A DNA stretch of 64,000 bases from Bacteroidota bacterium (GCA_019136655.1 JAGVTU010000009.1:1-64000), one strand, 5' to 3'; shown: positions 33,757 through 43,376, counted from the first letter of the stretch. Numbers and translations: made by a program. Notes: generated by a model from the letters alone, not told the origin.

Positions 33757-35907
33757 TTATTCAGTGTCATCATCTCTTCCGATATTTATAAATACTCCAA
33801 GAAATATCGTTCGTTTAGAAGTTGGGCCAATAGCATTCCTTCGCAAACCATCACTACTATAGTTATAGGTATAAACATTGTCGAATCCGGCAACATTGCC
33901 AACAGTAAGTGAAACAACCGTAAAATATTTATAAATTGTAGTGAGATAATTGGCGGTAATACTCAGGTTATGATAGTCGTGCGCACGGTCAGAAAGAATA
34001 TTACTTTCATCTACTTTATAATACGGTCTTCCTGAAGCATAGGCATAAGTAAATCCAAAGCTGCTTCTTAATTTTGGAAACCATCTTTTCCAAACAACAT
34101 TCACAATATGATTGGATGTGAATGTTGGCTGCAATTCCTCAGGATAGTAATAAAGATACATTCGTTTTGCATCAATATAAGAATAGGAAATCCAGTAGTC
34201 AGTATATTTCAATGTTTTCTTATCGCGCCAGAAAACATCTACACCTCGTGCATAACCTTTGCCTTTGGAGTCTTCAGCAAATACCGGTTGATAAGGGTTG
34301 CTCACCGGTTTTTTTATTCTCACTAAATTATGGTAAAGCTTATAATATCCTTCAATACGAAAAGTACGTTTCTCATCCACATACTGATAGTTGAGAATGT
34401 AGTGAGTAGCTTTTTCGAAATGGTCAAGATTGGTTTGAATAAGATAATTGCGGTCAGGTGTCTGGTAAAAATCACCATAAGCAAAATTCAGCTGATCGTA
34501 TTTTCCAAGTTTATATGCAACACTCAATCGCGGTGCAATGTTACTTGCGCGAAGAAGATAAGAATTTTCAACTCGCAATCCGGCACGTGCAACAAGTTTG
34601 CGCGTAATGTATGCATCGCCTTCCAGAAATACAGCTGAATACAATTCCGTACTATCAATACGATAATTGTTATACAAATTGCTGAATGGATTGTATTGCA
34701 CTTCAGCCCCAGCGCGTATAACACTTAACTCACCTAATGAATGAGCAACTGATCCTCTTGCCTGCCACAGTTGATTACTAAAAACCAAACTTTGCGGTGA
34801 GGGCCTTACACGCGACAAATCTTTGCTGTAAGATCCTGCAAGATTGAGCGTCCACTTCTTGTCCAAAACTTCTTTATAAGACAACATGGAGAAGATGTTG
34901 TAATTGTTCAACCCAAAATGCATTTTAGAGTTATTAGTTACATCATCAATATTCGGATAATTAAGAGATAAATCGCTGTACTGATAATTCATAAAAGCTT
35001 TGAGCATTCCTGTCTCCGAAGTTTTTTGTCGGAATACCAGAGAGCCACTGAATGATTGTGGCGGAGAATCCCAGTCACGGTTTTGTTTCATCACTGCAAA
35101 ATATGGAGCGAGATTAATATACGTTGCATTGGCTCCTAAAGATGTGTTTTCCCAGCGTTTGGTATATCCACCTCCTCCACCAACTGTCATTAATGCAATG
35201 TTACCCATTGAACGCGGAGGCAAATCTTCGCTTTCTAAAACTAAAACAGAAGACATTGCCTGACCATACTGAGCAGAATATCCACCTGTGCTGAAGTTAG
35301 TTCCTTTGAAAAGAAAAGGAGAAAACCTTCCACGCTGTGGCACATCAGGCACACTTGAAAAATAAGGATTGGCAACAAGCATTCCATCAATAAGGGTTTT
35401 TGCCTCTGAAGCATCACCACCTCTTACAAACAATCCTTCCTGTTCCTGTGTGGGTTGTGCTCCGGGCAGTGTTTGCAATGCTCCGTAAATATCACCAACT
35501 GCACTTGCTGTAGTAACAATATCGAGTGGTGAGAGTATTACCATCTTTTTTTCATCACTTGCTTCAAAAGCTCCGGCCGTAATAGTTACAGTATTCAGTT
35601 CATTGCTTGCTTCCTTCAGATTGAAATTAACCACTACTTCTCCACCTGATAAATGCAATCTTTTTTCAGCAGAAGTAAAACCCACCATTGATGCTACAAC
35701 AATTACATCACCCTCATCACTGGTAGAAAATTTATAAGAGCCATTGGCATCAGCACTTGCACCGTCATACGAATCTTTAATGGTTACATTTGCTCCGGCA
35801 ACAGGTTGATTTTTTGCATCAGTAATGCGTCCACTGATAGTCGTTTGACTTAATGCAGTGACTGGAAATAAAATCAATATTGCATAAAGATTTAATAAAG
35901 GTCGCAT
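33757..35907 (-). CDS. TonB-dependent outer-membrane receptor
   Basis: 716 residues. A signal peptide is followed by a carboxypeptidase regulatory-like domain (TTISGRITDAKNQPVAGANVTIKDSYDGASADANGSY, residues 22-95). The plug comes next (VGDIYGALQTLPGAQPTQEQEGLFVRGGDASEAKTLIDGM), then a 22-strand-type barrel. The C-terminus (RTIFLGVFINIGRDDDTE) is a barrel strand with a short acidic tail. No SusD partner is adjacent, so it is not a Sus-type glycan system; the ligand (siderophore, metal, vitamin or peptide) is unknown. Confidence 0.92.
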   Translation of the reverse strand: MRPLLNLYAILILFPVTALSQTTISGRITDAKNQPVAGANVTIKDSYDGASADANGSYKFSTSDEGDVIVVASMVGFTSAEKRLHLSGGEVVVNFNLKEASNELNTVTITAGAFEASDEKKMVILSPLDIVTTASAVGDIYGALQTLPGAQPTQEQEGLFVRGGDASEAKTLIDGMLVANPYFSSVPDVPQRGRFSPFLFKGTNFSTGGYSAQYGQAMSSVLVLESEDLPPRSMGNIALMTVGGGGGYTKRWENTSLGANATYINLAPYFAVMKQNRDWDSPPQSFSGSLVFRQKTSETGMLKAFMNYQYSDLSLNYPNIDDVTNNSKMHFGLNNYNIFSMLSYKEVLDKKWTLNLAGSYSKDLSRVRPSPQSLVFSNQLWQARGSVAHSLGELSVIRAGAEVQYNPFSNLYNNYRIDSTELYSAVFLEGDAYITRKLVARAGLRVENSYLLRASNIAPRLSVAYKLGKYDQLNFAYGDFYQTPDRNYLIQTNLDHFEKATHYILNYQYVDEKRTFRIEGYYKLYHNLVRIKKPVSNPYQPVFAEDSKGKGYARGVDVFWRDKKTLKYTDYWISYSYIDAKRMYLYYYPEELQPTFTSNHIVNVVWKRWFPKLRSSFGFTYAYASGRPYYKVDESNILSDRAHDYHNLSITANYLTTIYKYFTVVSLTVGNVAGFDNVYTYNYSSDGLRRNAIGPTSKRTIFLGVFINIGRDDDTE

Positions 35908-35969
35908 AACTGAAAGTTTTAAAAGGTGGACAAAAGTAAGATTCCATTATCGGAAAGGCAATATAATTT

Positions 35970-36557
35970 TCACCTTTTCTCCTTCGTCAGCTCTAAAAAC
36001 TCATTGGCATACTTCTCCAATTTGCTATACCATGATTCGCCATATTTTCTTATTAAAGCAGATTTCAGAAATTCATACACTCTAACTTTCTTTCTCTTCC
36101 CCAACTTACAGGCATGACTGCATACTTCCCAACGATGATAATTTAAGGCTTCTCCTGCTCTCATCTTTTCGATACGTATAGGATAGAGATGACAACTGAT
36201 TGGTTTTTGAAATTTTATTTTTCCATCGCGCCAGGCTTTTTCTATTCCACAAAATGCAATTCCATTTTCGAAGATAGTATAAGCACACGGGCCACCGGGC
36301 CACATCAACGGAGTGACCCATTCATCATCACTGTCTTTAACATAAAACCCCTGTTCTTCTATTGCCTGCTTGCCCTCCTTAGTTAAATAAGGTTTTACCT
36401 TGGGATATATTTTCTCAAGTTCTGAAAGTTCTTTGTCCTCCAATGGTGCTCCGGACTCACCTTCAACACAACATGCGCCTTTGCATTTCTCGAGGTCGCA
36501 GATAAAACTTTCGCACACCAGTTCGTCTGACACCAATACTTTATCAACCTTTATCAC
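35970..36557 (-). CDS. DUF3109 cysteine-rich protein (zinc/iron chelating type)
   Basis: The frame is open to an ATG at 36632 (220 residues), but the family normally begins with (M)IKVDKVLVSDE. A GTG at 36557 starts exactly there, giving about 195 residues, so I prefer GTG; the extra 25 residues would be unusual. Marks are FICDLEKCKGACCVEGESGAPL, GPCAYTIFENGIAFCGIEKAW, and ISCHLYPIRI with CSHACKLGKRKK, an array of Cys likely to bind a metal cluster. Cytoplasmic; function unknown. Confidence 0.85.
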   Translation of the reverse strand: MIKVDKVLVSDELVCESFICDLEKCKGACCVEGESGAPLEDKELSELEKIYPKVKPYLTKEGKQAIEEQGFYVKDSDDEWVTPLMWPGGPCAYTIFENGIAFCGIEKAWRDGKIKFQKPISCHLYPIRIEKMRAGEALNYHRWEVCSHACKLGKRKKVRVYEFLKSALIRKYGESWYSKLEKYANEFLELTKEKR

Positions 36558-36701
36558 TGATTTCTTTTTTGGCAAAGGTAATGATTGTGCAACAGCAGGA
36601 ATATTCCACATTGTGGATTTGGGCATTATCAATACATTGTATTCTCAAGAATTCTTCCTTAATCATTGAAATATTAAGCTATGTGTACTTTTCATTTACT
36701 G

Positions 36702-36709
36702 TATCTTTG
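36702..36709 (+). promoter_or_regulatory. Possible -7 box for the ABC ATPase gene
   Basis: TATCTTTG matches TAnnTTTG and ends 5 bp before the ATG at 36715, implying an almost leaderless message. The upstream element is poor. Confidence 0.4.
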
Positions 36710-36714
36710 CCTTC

Positions 36715-37470
36715 ATGAAACATATTATTACCGTCAGTAACCTGAATAAAAATTACGATTCATTTCAGGCAGTAAAAGGAATATCTTTTGAAGTAGTAGA
36801 AGGGGAAATATTCGGTTTGCTCGGACCAAATGGTGCAGGCAAAACCACCACACTTGAAATAATGGAGACACTTCGCGAAAAAACATCAGGTGAAGTTTAT
36901 ATCAATGGATTTCAGGTAGGCAAAGATGATAATGAGATTAAAAAAATAATAGGTGTTCAGTTACAGTCGGCAGGATACTATCCAAGTCTTACTTTACTTG
37001 AATTGATTGAACTTTTTGCAGGTTTGTATTGTCAGTCAGTAAATGGACTAGAACTATTAAAAAAAGTAGGACTTCAGGATAAAGCACATGCAAAATATAA
37101 AGAGCTTTCAGGAGGACAAAAACAGCGTTTTTCTATTGCCACTACTTTAATCAATAAACCACTGATTGTTTTTCTGGATGAACCAACAACAGGGCTTGAC
37201 CCACAGGCGAGAAGAAATTTATGGGATCTGATACGAAACATCAGAGATGAGGGCACTACTGTAGTGATAACAACTCACTACATGGATGAAGCTGAAGAAT
37301 TATGTAACCGAGTAGCTATTGTTGAAAGCGGAAAAATAATTGCTCTTGCAACACCTGATCAGTTGATTGACGATCTTATCGCAAAAGGATTTGAAAGAAA
37401 GAAGGAAGTTAAGAAAGCCAATCTGGAAGATGTATTTCTCAGCCTTACGGGTCAGGAATGGCGAGAATAA
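36715..37470 (+). CDS. ABC-2-type transporter ATP-binding protein without adjacent permease
   Basis: 251 residues. All ATPase motifs are intact: Walker A GPNGAGKTT, Q-loop VQLQSAGYYP, signature LSGGQKQRF, Walker B IVFLDEPTTGLDP, and the switch His in ITTHYMDEAEE. The C-terminal KKANLEDVFLSLTGQEW is typical of ABC-2 exporter ATPases (drug, lipid or polysaccharide export). The permease usually follows directly; here the next gene is convergent and unrelated, so its partner must be elsewhere. Confidence 0.9.
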   Translation: MKHIITVSNLNKNYDSFQAVKGISFEVVEGEIFGLLGPNGAGKTTTLEIMETLREKTSGEVYINGFQVGKDDNEIKKIIGVQLQSAGYYPSLTLLELIELFAGLYCQSVNGLELLKKVGLQDKAHAKYKELSGGQKQRFSIATTLINKPLIVFLDEPTTGLDPQARRNLWDLIRNIRDEGTTVVITTHYMDEAEELCNRVAIVESGKIIALATPDQLIDDLIAKGFERKKEVKKANLEDVFLSLTGQEWRE

Positions 37471-37476
37471 ACTTAC

Positions 37477-38091
37477 TTAACGCTGATGTGGTAAATAGTT
37501 TTTTGTGATTTTGATGGTAATGCTGAAATCAACCAAAATAATCCAGTAGATACCTTTATTAGTGTAAACATCGTAATTAAGAATTCCATTTTTCTTATAA
37601 AAAATCGGTTCCTCTTTTTTGGCATAATAAACTCCTGCATTCCCTCCATACCTTATGCCAATCCTGTCTGTTAATTCTGTTTGAATATTCAACCCAGGCA
37701 TTAAGGCAGCACCATTAAATTGTGAATCATATAAATTTCCGGGATAAGACACCTTTTTATAGGTAAAATTGACATATCCACCGAAAAGAGTTGCTCTGAA
37801 ATCTAGCCTGTTTTTAAACAAGGTAAAAACTCTTGCCGAAACACAGGGACCTATAGCATAATTAGTCACTTCCTGATAACTTTCCGAACGGAAATTATAC
37901 ATACCTCGAATAGAGTAAATCATCTTCTGACTGCGTTTGTTCACACTGTAGTTGAGCCAGAAATTTTGTGATCCTTTAAAAGAAGGATAATATCCAAAAC
38001 CTATTCTTTGCTCTTTAAAAATGGATTCGCGTGCCAGAAGCGGATACGACAATACTAAAAGAAAGCAGAAAAAAATAATGCGTTTGGCCAC
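37477..38091 (-). CDS. Secreted beta-barrel-like protein, unknown
   Basis: 204 residues with a signal peptide (MAKRIIFFCFLLVLSYPLLA). Short alternating strands (QKMIYSIRGMYNFRS, RLDFRATLFGGYVNFTY, GIYWIILVDFSITIKITK) suggest a small outer-membrane barrel. I do not recognise the family. The stop lies 6 bp from the stop of the convergent ABC gene. Confidence 0.6.
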   Translation of the reverse strand: MAKRIIFFCFLLVLSYPLLARESIFKEQRIGFGYYPSFKGSQNFWLNYSVNKRSQKMIYSIRGMYNFRSESYQEVTNYAIGPCVSARVFTLFKNRLDFRATLFGGYVNFTYKKVSYPGNLYDSQFNGAALMPGLNIQTELTDRIGIRYGGNAGVYYAKKEEPIFYKKNGILNYDVYTNKGIYWIILVDFSITIKITKNYLPHQR

Positions 38092-38189
38092 TCTGTTCGA
38101 AATTGACGACCAATATATAAAGACAGAATGAATTACAGAACCAACGACCTAAAATATTTATAAAAGAAATGACAGGCTAACATTGTTTT

Positions 38190-38197
38190 TACCTTTG
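38190..38197 (+). promoter_or_regulatory. Possible -7 box for rnpA-yidD
   Basis: TACCTTTG matches TAnnTTTG, only 4 bp before the rnpA ATG. No TTG at 19 bp. Confidence 0.35.
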
Positions 38198-38201
38198 CCA
38201 C

Positions 38202-38591
38202 ATGGAGCTTGCGCCACGAAACACCTTTCGAAAGGGTGAAAGAATATACAAAAAATCTGAGCTGGAAAATCTGGTAAAGACCGGGAATTCATTTGTCGTG
38301 GCTCCAATTCGTGTTGTTTGGTCAGTAAGAGAAGGTTCTTCAAACTATGCAGTAAAAATTGCCATCAGTGTTCCAAAAAGAAGAATCAGAAATGCAACCG
38401 ACAGAAACCGAATTAAACGGCTCATTAGAGAAAGTTACCGAGTTCATAAACATACGCTGGTTGGTCAATTCCATTCAAGACAACAAACACTCCATATCCT
38501 GTTAATTTATAATGGAAACCTTAACCCTTCGTTCACAGAAGTTGAAAGGAAAATAATCCTAATTTTACAACGTTTAAAAGAAATTGCATGA
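38202..38591 (+). CDS. rnpA: Ribonuclease P protein component
   Basis: 129 residues. The small basic subunit helps RNase P RNA remove tRNA 5' leaders. Marks are the N-terminal [25 protein letters not shown], the core [30 protein letters not shown] (RNR motif) and the final helix. rpmH, its common upstream neighbour, is not here. The stop overlaps yidD by four bases. Confidence 0.95.
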   Translation: MELAPRNTFRKGERIYKKSELENLVKTGNSFVVAPIRVVWSVREGSSNYAVKIAISVPKRRIRNATDRNRIKRLIRESYRVHKHTLVGQFHSRQQTLHILLIYNGNLNPSFTEVERKIILILQRLKEIA

Positions 38592-38809
38592 GCAAGCTTT
38601 TAGGACGTATAATGATTGCACTGATAACTGTTTACAAGAAAGGAATATCACCACTGTTACCGGCATCCTGTCGTTACTATCCTACATGCAGCGAATACGG
38701 AATAGAAGCCATCAGAAAATATGGCCCGTTTAAAGGAGGTTATCTCACAATCAAACGCATATTGTCATGTAATCCTTTTGGCGGGCACGGACATGACCCT
38801 GTTCCATAA
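38588..38809 (+). CDS. yidD: Membrane protein insertion efficiency factor YidD
   Basis: 73 residues, the normal size. [56 protein letters not shown] is the YidD signature with its three cysteines. It assists YidC-dependent insertion at the inner membrane. It overlaps rnpA (ATGA), the usual arrangement; yidC is not in the window. Confidence 0.95.
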   Translation: MSKLLGRIMIALITVYKKGISPLLPASCRYYPTCSEYGIEAIRKYGPFKGGYLTIKRILSCNPFGGHGHDPVP

Positions 38810-38842
38810 ATCAATTTAAAAATTGTTTACACTTTTAATAAT

Positions 38843-40531
38843 ATGTTTAAAGAAATAAAAAAGAAAATCAGGTGGATTGTGGTAGTATTTCTCATATCAA
38901 CTGCCAGTATTTCAATTTATAGTTTTAGTGAAGACTATTTCGAGATTTCACGAAATCTCGATATTTTTTCTACCATGTTCAGAGAATTGAATATTTATTA
39001 TGTGGATGATGTCAAACCGGGCGAACTGATGAAAAAGGGGATGGACTCGATGCTTGAATCATTGGATCCATACACTAATTATATTCCTGAAAGCGAAATA
39101 GAAGATTATCGTTTTATGACTACAGGCCAATACGGTGGTATTGGTGCCCTGATAGGTCAAAGAAATAACGAAGTAATCATCACCGATCCTTATGAAGGAT
39201 TTCCCGCTCAAAAAGCCGACCTTCGTGCAGGTGATGTAATCATAGCACTTGACGGAAAAAGTATTGAAGGAAAAAAATATGATGAGATAAGTAAATTATT
39301 AAAAGGACAGCCGAAGACTCCTGTTAAGATTACTGTAAAGCGTGAAGGAGAAGCCAATCCTATTGAAAAAAATCTACTTCGAGAAGAAATAAAAATCAAC
39401 AGTGTAACTTATAGTGGCATTTTAAGCGACAGTATTGGATATATACGGCTAACAAGTTTCACTGAAAATGCCGGAATGGAAGTTAAGAATGCTCTGACTA
39501 CACTTGAAGGTAAAACAAAGTTAAAAGGTGTAATTCTTGATTTAAGAGGAAATCCGGGAGGATTGCTCAATGAAGCCGTAAACATTGTAAACATTTTCGT
39601 GAATAAAGGATCGGAAGTAGTAAGTACGAAAGGAAAAGCAAAAGAATGGGATAAAACATATCATGCGCTGAACAATCCTGTTGATACAGAAATTCCGGTT
39701 GCTGTACTGGTAAGTAGTAGCAGTGCATCCGCTTCAGAAATCGTTTCAGGCAGTCTTCAGGATTTCGACAGGGGAATTGTTATTGGTCAGCGAACCTTTG
39801 GCAAAGGCCTTGTGCAAACTACACGTCCGTTGAGTTACGGTGCTCAGTTAAAAGTAACTACAGCCAAATATTATATTCCGAGTGGACGTTGTATTCAGGC
39901 ACTGGATTATTCGCACCGAAACGAAGATGGCAGTGTAGGAAAAATTCCCGATTCGCTGATTACACAATTTAAAACAAAAAGTGGACGCATTGTATTTGAC
40001 GGTGGCGGTGTGATGCCGGATTATGTTACTGAAATTCGAATGTTGAGTCCTATCACTCAAAGTTTGATTACCAAATACCTGATTTTCAATTATGCAACTT
40101 ACTACAGAATAAATCATGCAACAATTGCACCGTCAAAAGAATTTCACTTAAGCGATGCAGAATATAATGATTTCGTAAAGTGGTTATCAGGAAAAGATTA
40201 TGACTATACCACTAAGAGTGAAAAATTGTTAGATGATTTTAAAACAGCATCTGAAAAGGAAAAATATTTTTCATCAGCTGAAAAAGAATATGATTTGCTG
40301 AAAAAGAAAGTTGCACATGATAAAGTAGCAGACCTTCAGAAGTTTAAAGATGAGATAAAAGAAGTTTTGGAAAATGAAATCGTTTCACGTTACTATTTCC
40401 AGAACGGACAAATAGAAGCTTCGTTTAATGATGATGTGGAAATTAAGAAAGCTATAGAAGCACTTAATAACAAATCTATTTATGATTCTATTCTCACCCA
40501 CTCCATGGCATCAATGAGAGAAAAGCACTGA
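38843..40531 (+). CDS. S41 family carboxyl-terminal processing protease
   Basis: 562 residues. An N-terminal membrane anchor or signal (IRWIVVVFLISTASISIYSF) is followed by a CTP N-domain, a PDZ domain (GGIGALIGQRNNEVIITDPYEGFPAQKADLRAGDVIIALDG, about 98-180) and the protease core. The catalytic Ser is in SSSSASASEIVSG and the Lys in IGQRTFGKGLVQT. A long helical C-terminal part (about 420-562) is typical of Bacteroidota CtpA homologues. It should degrade or trim periplasmic proteins. Confidence 0.93.
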   Translation: MFKEIKKKIRWIVVVFLISTASISIYSFSEDYFEISRNLDIFSTMFRELNIYYVDDVKPGELMKKGMDSMLESLDPYTNYIPESEIEDYRFMTTGQYGGIGALIGQRNNEVIITDPYEGFPAQKADLRAGDVIIALDGKSIEGKKYDEISKLLKGQPKTPVKITVKREGEANPIEKNLLREEIKINSVTYSGILSDSIGYIRLTSFTENAGMEVKNALTTLEGKTKLKGVILDLRGNPGGLLNEAVNIVNIFVNKGSEVVSTKGKAKEWDKTYHALNNPVDTEIPVAVLVSSSSASASEIVSGSLQDFDRGIVIGQRTFGKGLVQTTRPLSYGAQLKVTTAKYYIPSGRCIQALDYSHRNEDGSVGKIPDSLITQFKTKSGRIVFDGGGVMPDYVTEIRMLSPITQSLITKYLIFNYATYYRINHATIAPSKEFHLSDAEYNDFVKWLSGKDYDYTTKSEKLLDDFKTASEKEKYFSSAEKEYDLLKKKVAHDKVADLQKFKDEIKEVLENEIVSRYYFQNGQIEASFNDDVEIKKAIEALNNKSIYDSILTHSMASMREKH

Positions 40532-40558
40532 TTTGCCAGAATAAATTTTTAACCTGAA

Positions 40559-42121
40559 ATGAATAATCCGGCAAAAAATAAGTTTGAACAATTATTTTTT
40601 GCCGGATTGTTATTGTTTGCAGCTTCATTACCGCTCTCCATGTTTATGATGAGCGTGTCACAGTTTATACTTCTTGGCAGCTGGTTGTTGCAAGGCAATT
40701 TTTCAAACCGACTCAGACAGGCATTTTCCAACAAAGCAGTTTGGATATTATGTTCCGTTTATATTTTGCATTTAATCGGGTTAATTTATTCGGCAGACTA
40801 TGCTTATGCCTTCAAAGATTTACGTGTAAAATTACCATTGCTTTTACTTCCTGTTTTGTTTGCTTCTTCGACACCTCTCACAAACAGGCAACTGAACATA
40901 TTACTCACCGTATTTATCAGCGCAACATTCATTTCAACATTTATCAGTTATCTCATTTATCTGGATGTAATTCATAAACCCATTCGTGATATTCGTGATA
41001 TTTCTGTTTTCATTTCTCATATCCGATTATCACTCTTTGTATGTATAGCTGTTTATGCAGCATTGTGGTTATTGAAACAATCATCATTGCTATTCAAAGT
41101 ACTTCTTATAGCTGTCATTGTTTGGTTCATCTTTTTCTTAATACTGATAGAATCTATGACCGGACTTGGAATATTGACAATTACGTTAGTTGTTATCCTT
41201 TTAAAATATATAGTAGTTAATACTTCCCTGACCTTAAAAATCATTACCGTCTTAATTTTCATTGCTGCAGGATTTTTTTCTTATCAGTATATTGATAAAA
41301 TATGGATTAGAATAAATACTGTCAATAAAGATGAGTTGTTGCACCTTAAAAAAATTACTGCCGAAGGCAATATTTATCTGTATGATACATTGAAAACAGA
41401 TTCTGAAAACGGACATCTGATATGGATTAACCTTTGCGAAAACGAGATGCGTCCGGCATGGAATAAAAGAAGCCATTTGCCTTATGACAGTCTCAATCTC
41501 AAAGGTGATGAATTAAGAATGACCATCATTCGTTATCTCACTTCAAAAGGCACTGCCAAAGATGGTGCAGCCATTAACAGTCTTTCCTTAAAAGAAATTA
41601 CAGCAATAGAAAAAGGCGTTGCCAATGTGGATGATTTACACACATTCGGCATACGATCAAGAATACGGGCTACACTGTGGGAAATTTATCAGTATCAACA
41701 TTTCAATAATCCCAATGGACATTCATTGGCAATGCGTTTTGAATTTTGGAAAACTGCATTTAGTATAATCAGCAACCATCCTATCACAGGAGTTGGAACG
41801 GGTGATGTTCCAACAGCTTTTAAAAATAAATACGATGAACTTAAAAGTCCGCTTTCACCTCAATATCGTTTGCGTTCACACAACCAATATCTCACTGTTG
41901 CAGTAGCGCTTGGTATTCCTGTTTTAATCTGGTTCTTGATTTCACTCATTCTACCCGGTGTTCTTTTAAATCGCTTTCATCATTTTCTATATTTTACATT
42001 TTGGTTAACTGCCATGCTTTCCATGATTACAGAAGATACTCTTGAAACTCAGGCAGGTGTCAGTTTTTTCGCATTCTTTAATAGTGTGTATTTGTTCTTA
42101 TTAGCGAAAAATGACAAATAA
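40559..42121 (+). CDS. O-antigen ligase/polymerase-like membrane protein
   Basis: 520 residues with about ten to eleven membrane helices. The large periplasmic loop (about 250-400) ends with MRFEFWKTAFSIISNHPITGVGTGDVPTAF and SHNQYLTVAVALGIP, the Wzy_C pattern of the O-antigen ligase family (WaaL/PglL type) with its conserved Arg and His. It would join a lipid-linked glycan to lipid A or protein; the acceptor cannot be told. It lies 27 bp after the S41 protease, and no sugar genes are adjacent. Confidence 0.85.
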   Translation: MNNPAKNKFEQLFFAGLLLFAASLPLSMFMMSVSQFILLGSWLLQGNFSNRLRQAFSNKAVWILCSVYILHLIGLIYSADYAYAFKDLRVKLPLLLLPVLFASSTPLTNRQLNILLTVFISATFISTFISYLIYLDVIHKPIRDIRDISVFISHIRLSLFVCIAVYAALWLLKQSSLLFKVLLIAVIVWFIFFLILIESMTGLGILTITLVVILLKYIVVNTSLTLKIITVLIFIAAGFFSYQYIDKIWIRINTVNKDELLHLKKITAEGNIYLYDTLKTDSENGHLIWINLCENEMRPAWNKRSHLPYDSLNLKGDELRMTIIRYLTSKGTAKDGAAINSLSLKEITAIEKGVANVDDLHTFGIRSRIRATLWEIYQYQHFNNPNGHSLAMRFEFWKTAFSIISNHPITGVGTGDVPTAFKNKYDELKSPLSPQYRLRSHNQYLTVAVALGIPVLIWFLISLILPGVLLNRFHHFLYFTFWLTAMLSMITEDTLETQAGVSFFAFFNSVYLFLLAKNDK

Positions 42122-42148
42122 TTTTATTTAGAACCATTCTAAATAAAA
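42122..42148. promoter_or_regulatory. Perfect inverted repeat, probable iron-responsive operator
   Basis: TTTTATTTAGAA, spacer CCA, then TTCTAAATAAAA: 12-bp arms without mismatch. The core TTTAGAA-N3-TTCTAAA is the same as the iron-control element reported for Irr, a Fur-family regulator of alphaproteobacteria. It overlaps the -33 region of the downstream promoter, as expected for a repressor site. It also follows the stop of the O-antigen ligase gene and could act as a weak terminator. Confidence 0.7.
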
Positions 42149-42157
42149 AAATCTATG

Positions 42158-42165
42158 TATTTTTG
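42158..42165 (+). promoter_or_regulatory. -7 box of the porin-Rieske-imelysin-DHOR operon
   Basis: TATTTTTG matches TAnnTTTG, 23 bp before the ATG at 42189 and 9 bp after the inverted repeat. The -33 position falls inside the right arm of that repeat. Confidence 0.6.
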
Positions 42166-42188
42166 CCATCCAATTTTTAATAGCAACG

Positions 42189-43376
42189 ATGAAGCATTTA
42201 GTTTGGTTGTTACTGTTGGTAACAACTTCGCCACTGATGGCACAAACAGCAGAAGATTCTCTTCAAAATAACACAGCTAAGGAAAGGCAAACCTATATTT
42301 CTGGTTATGGTGAGGCTAAGGGTTCGTACAACACTCGCTATCGGACAGCACAGGCAAATCTAACGCGAGCAGTAGTTTTTATCGGCCATAAATTTAATTC
42401 CAGAATTTCATTTCTTTCTGAAACCGAACTTGAAAGTGCAAGAGTGGAAGGTGGCAAACCGGGCGGAGAAATTGCTCTCGAACAGGCATATCTTCGTTTT
42501 GAACTGAACCGCACACACTATCTGCAAGCAGGTTTATTCATACCACGAATTGGAATCATCAACGAAAATCATTTGCCCACTACTTTTAACGGTAATGACA
42601 GACCATTTACTGAAACACTTTTAATTCCATCTACATGGCGCGAAATTGGAATTGGTTTTTATGGATCATCCGATCGTCTGCAAGGACTTAGTTATTCTTT
42701 AGCTTTAGTTAACGGACTAAATTCCGGTGATTTTGTCAATGGAAGTGGAATAAGAGAAGGACGGTTTGAAGGAAGTAATGCAACAGCCTCTAATATTGCA
42801 CTGACTGGTTCTGTTACTTATCTCATTCGTGATTTCACAGTTCAAATGTCAGCTTATTACGGAGGTAGTGCAGGACTAAATAATCGCGAAGCAGACAGTC
42901 TTCAACTTAACTCAGGACTCTTTGGTACTCCTGTATCGTTAGGTGAAATTAATGTAAGGTACAATCATAACCGTTTTGCATTTCGTGCACTGGGCGCAGC
43001 ATTATATATTCCGGATGCACAAAAAATAAACAGAGCTTATGCAAATAATACTGCTGAACTTGCAGTAGGTGGTTATGGCGAAGTTTCGTATCGTGTTTTT
43101 ACTAAAACTAAAACAACAGTGTTTCTGCGTTATGAAGCATTTAATCTTAATCAGGAAATTCCTGACAATGGTATTCGCAACAACACATTAGACCAACAGT
43201 ATATTACTGCAGGGTTCTCAGTGTTTCCGGCTGCAGGTGTAGTTATAAAGGCTGACTATGTTTACAAACAAACCGGTAAATTAAATCCTGCACTCAACCT
43301 GAATCCATTTCCGAATGCTCCACCCTACTATACATCAAACAGTTTTATCAATCTTGGTTTAGGTTATAGTTTCTAA
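42189..43376 (+). CDS. Porin-like outer-membrane protein of the iron operon
   Basis: 395 residues with a signal peptide (MKHLVWLLLLVTTSPLMAQ). Alternating strands throughout (ISFLSETELESARVE, YLQAGLFIPRIGIINENHLP, FRALGAALYIPDAQ) and the final strand SFINLGLGYSF with C-terminal Phe mark an outer-membrane barrel of the phosphate-porin/general porin type. It is not a TonB receptor (no plug, no TonB box). First gene of the operon; its stop TAA shares a base with the next ATG (TAATG), so the two are translationally coupled. It may let iron or an iron ligand into the periplasm. Confidence 0.8.
   Translation: MKHLVWLLLLVTTSPLMAQTAEDSLQNNTAKERQTYISGYGEAKGSYNTRYRTAQANLTRAVVFIGHKFNSRISFLSETELESARVEGGKPGGEIALEQAYLRFELNRTHYLQAGLFIPRIGIINENHLPTTFNGNDRPFTETLLIPSTWREIGIGFYGSSDRLQGLSYSLALVNGLNSGDFVNGSGIREGRFEGSNATASNIALTGSVTYLIRDFTVQMSAYYGGSAGLNNREADSLQLNSGLFGTPVSLGEINVRYNHNRFAFRALGAALYIPDAQKINRAYANNTAELAVGGYGEVSYRVFTKTKTTVFLRYEAFNLNQEIPDNGIRNNTLDQQYITAGFSVFPAAGVVIKADYVYKQTGKLNPALNLNPFPNAPPYYTSNSFINLGLGYSF

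Noticed and set aside
42189-43376. TonB-dependent receptor for the first iron-operon gene
   Set aside because: At 395 residues it is too short and lacks plug domain and TonB box; a plain porin-like barrel fits better.
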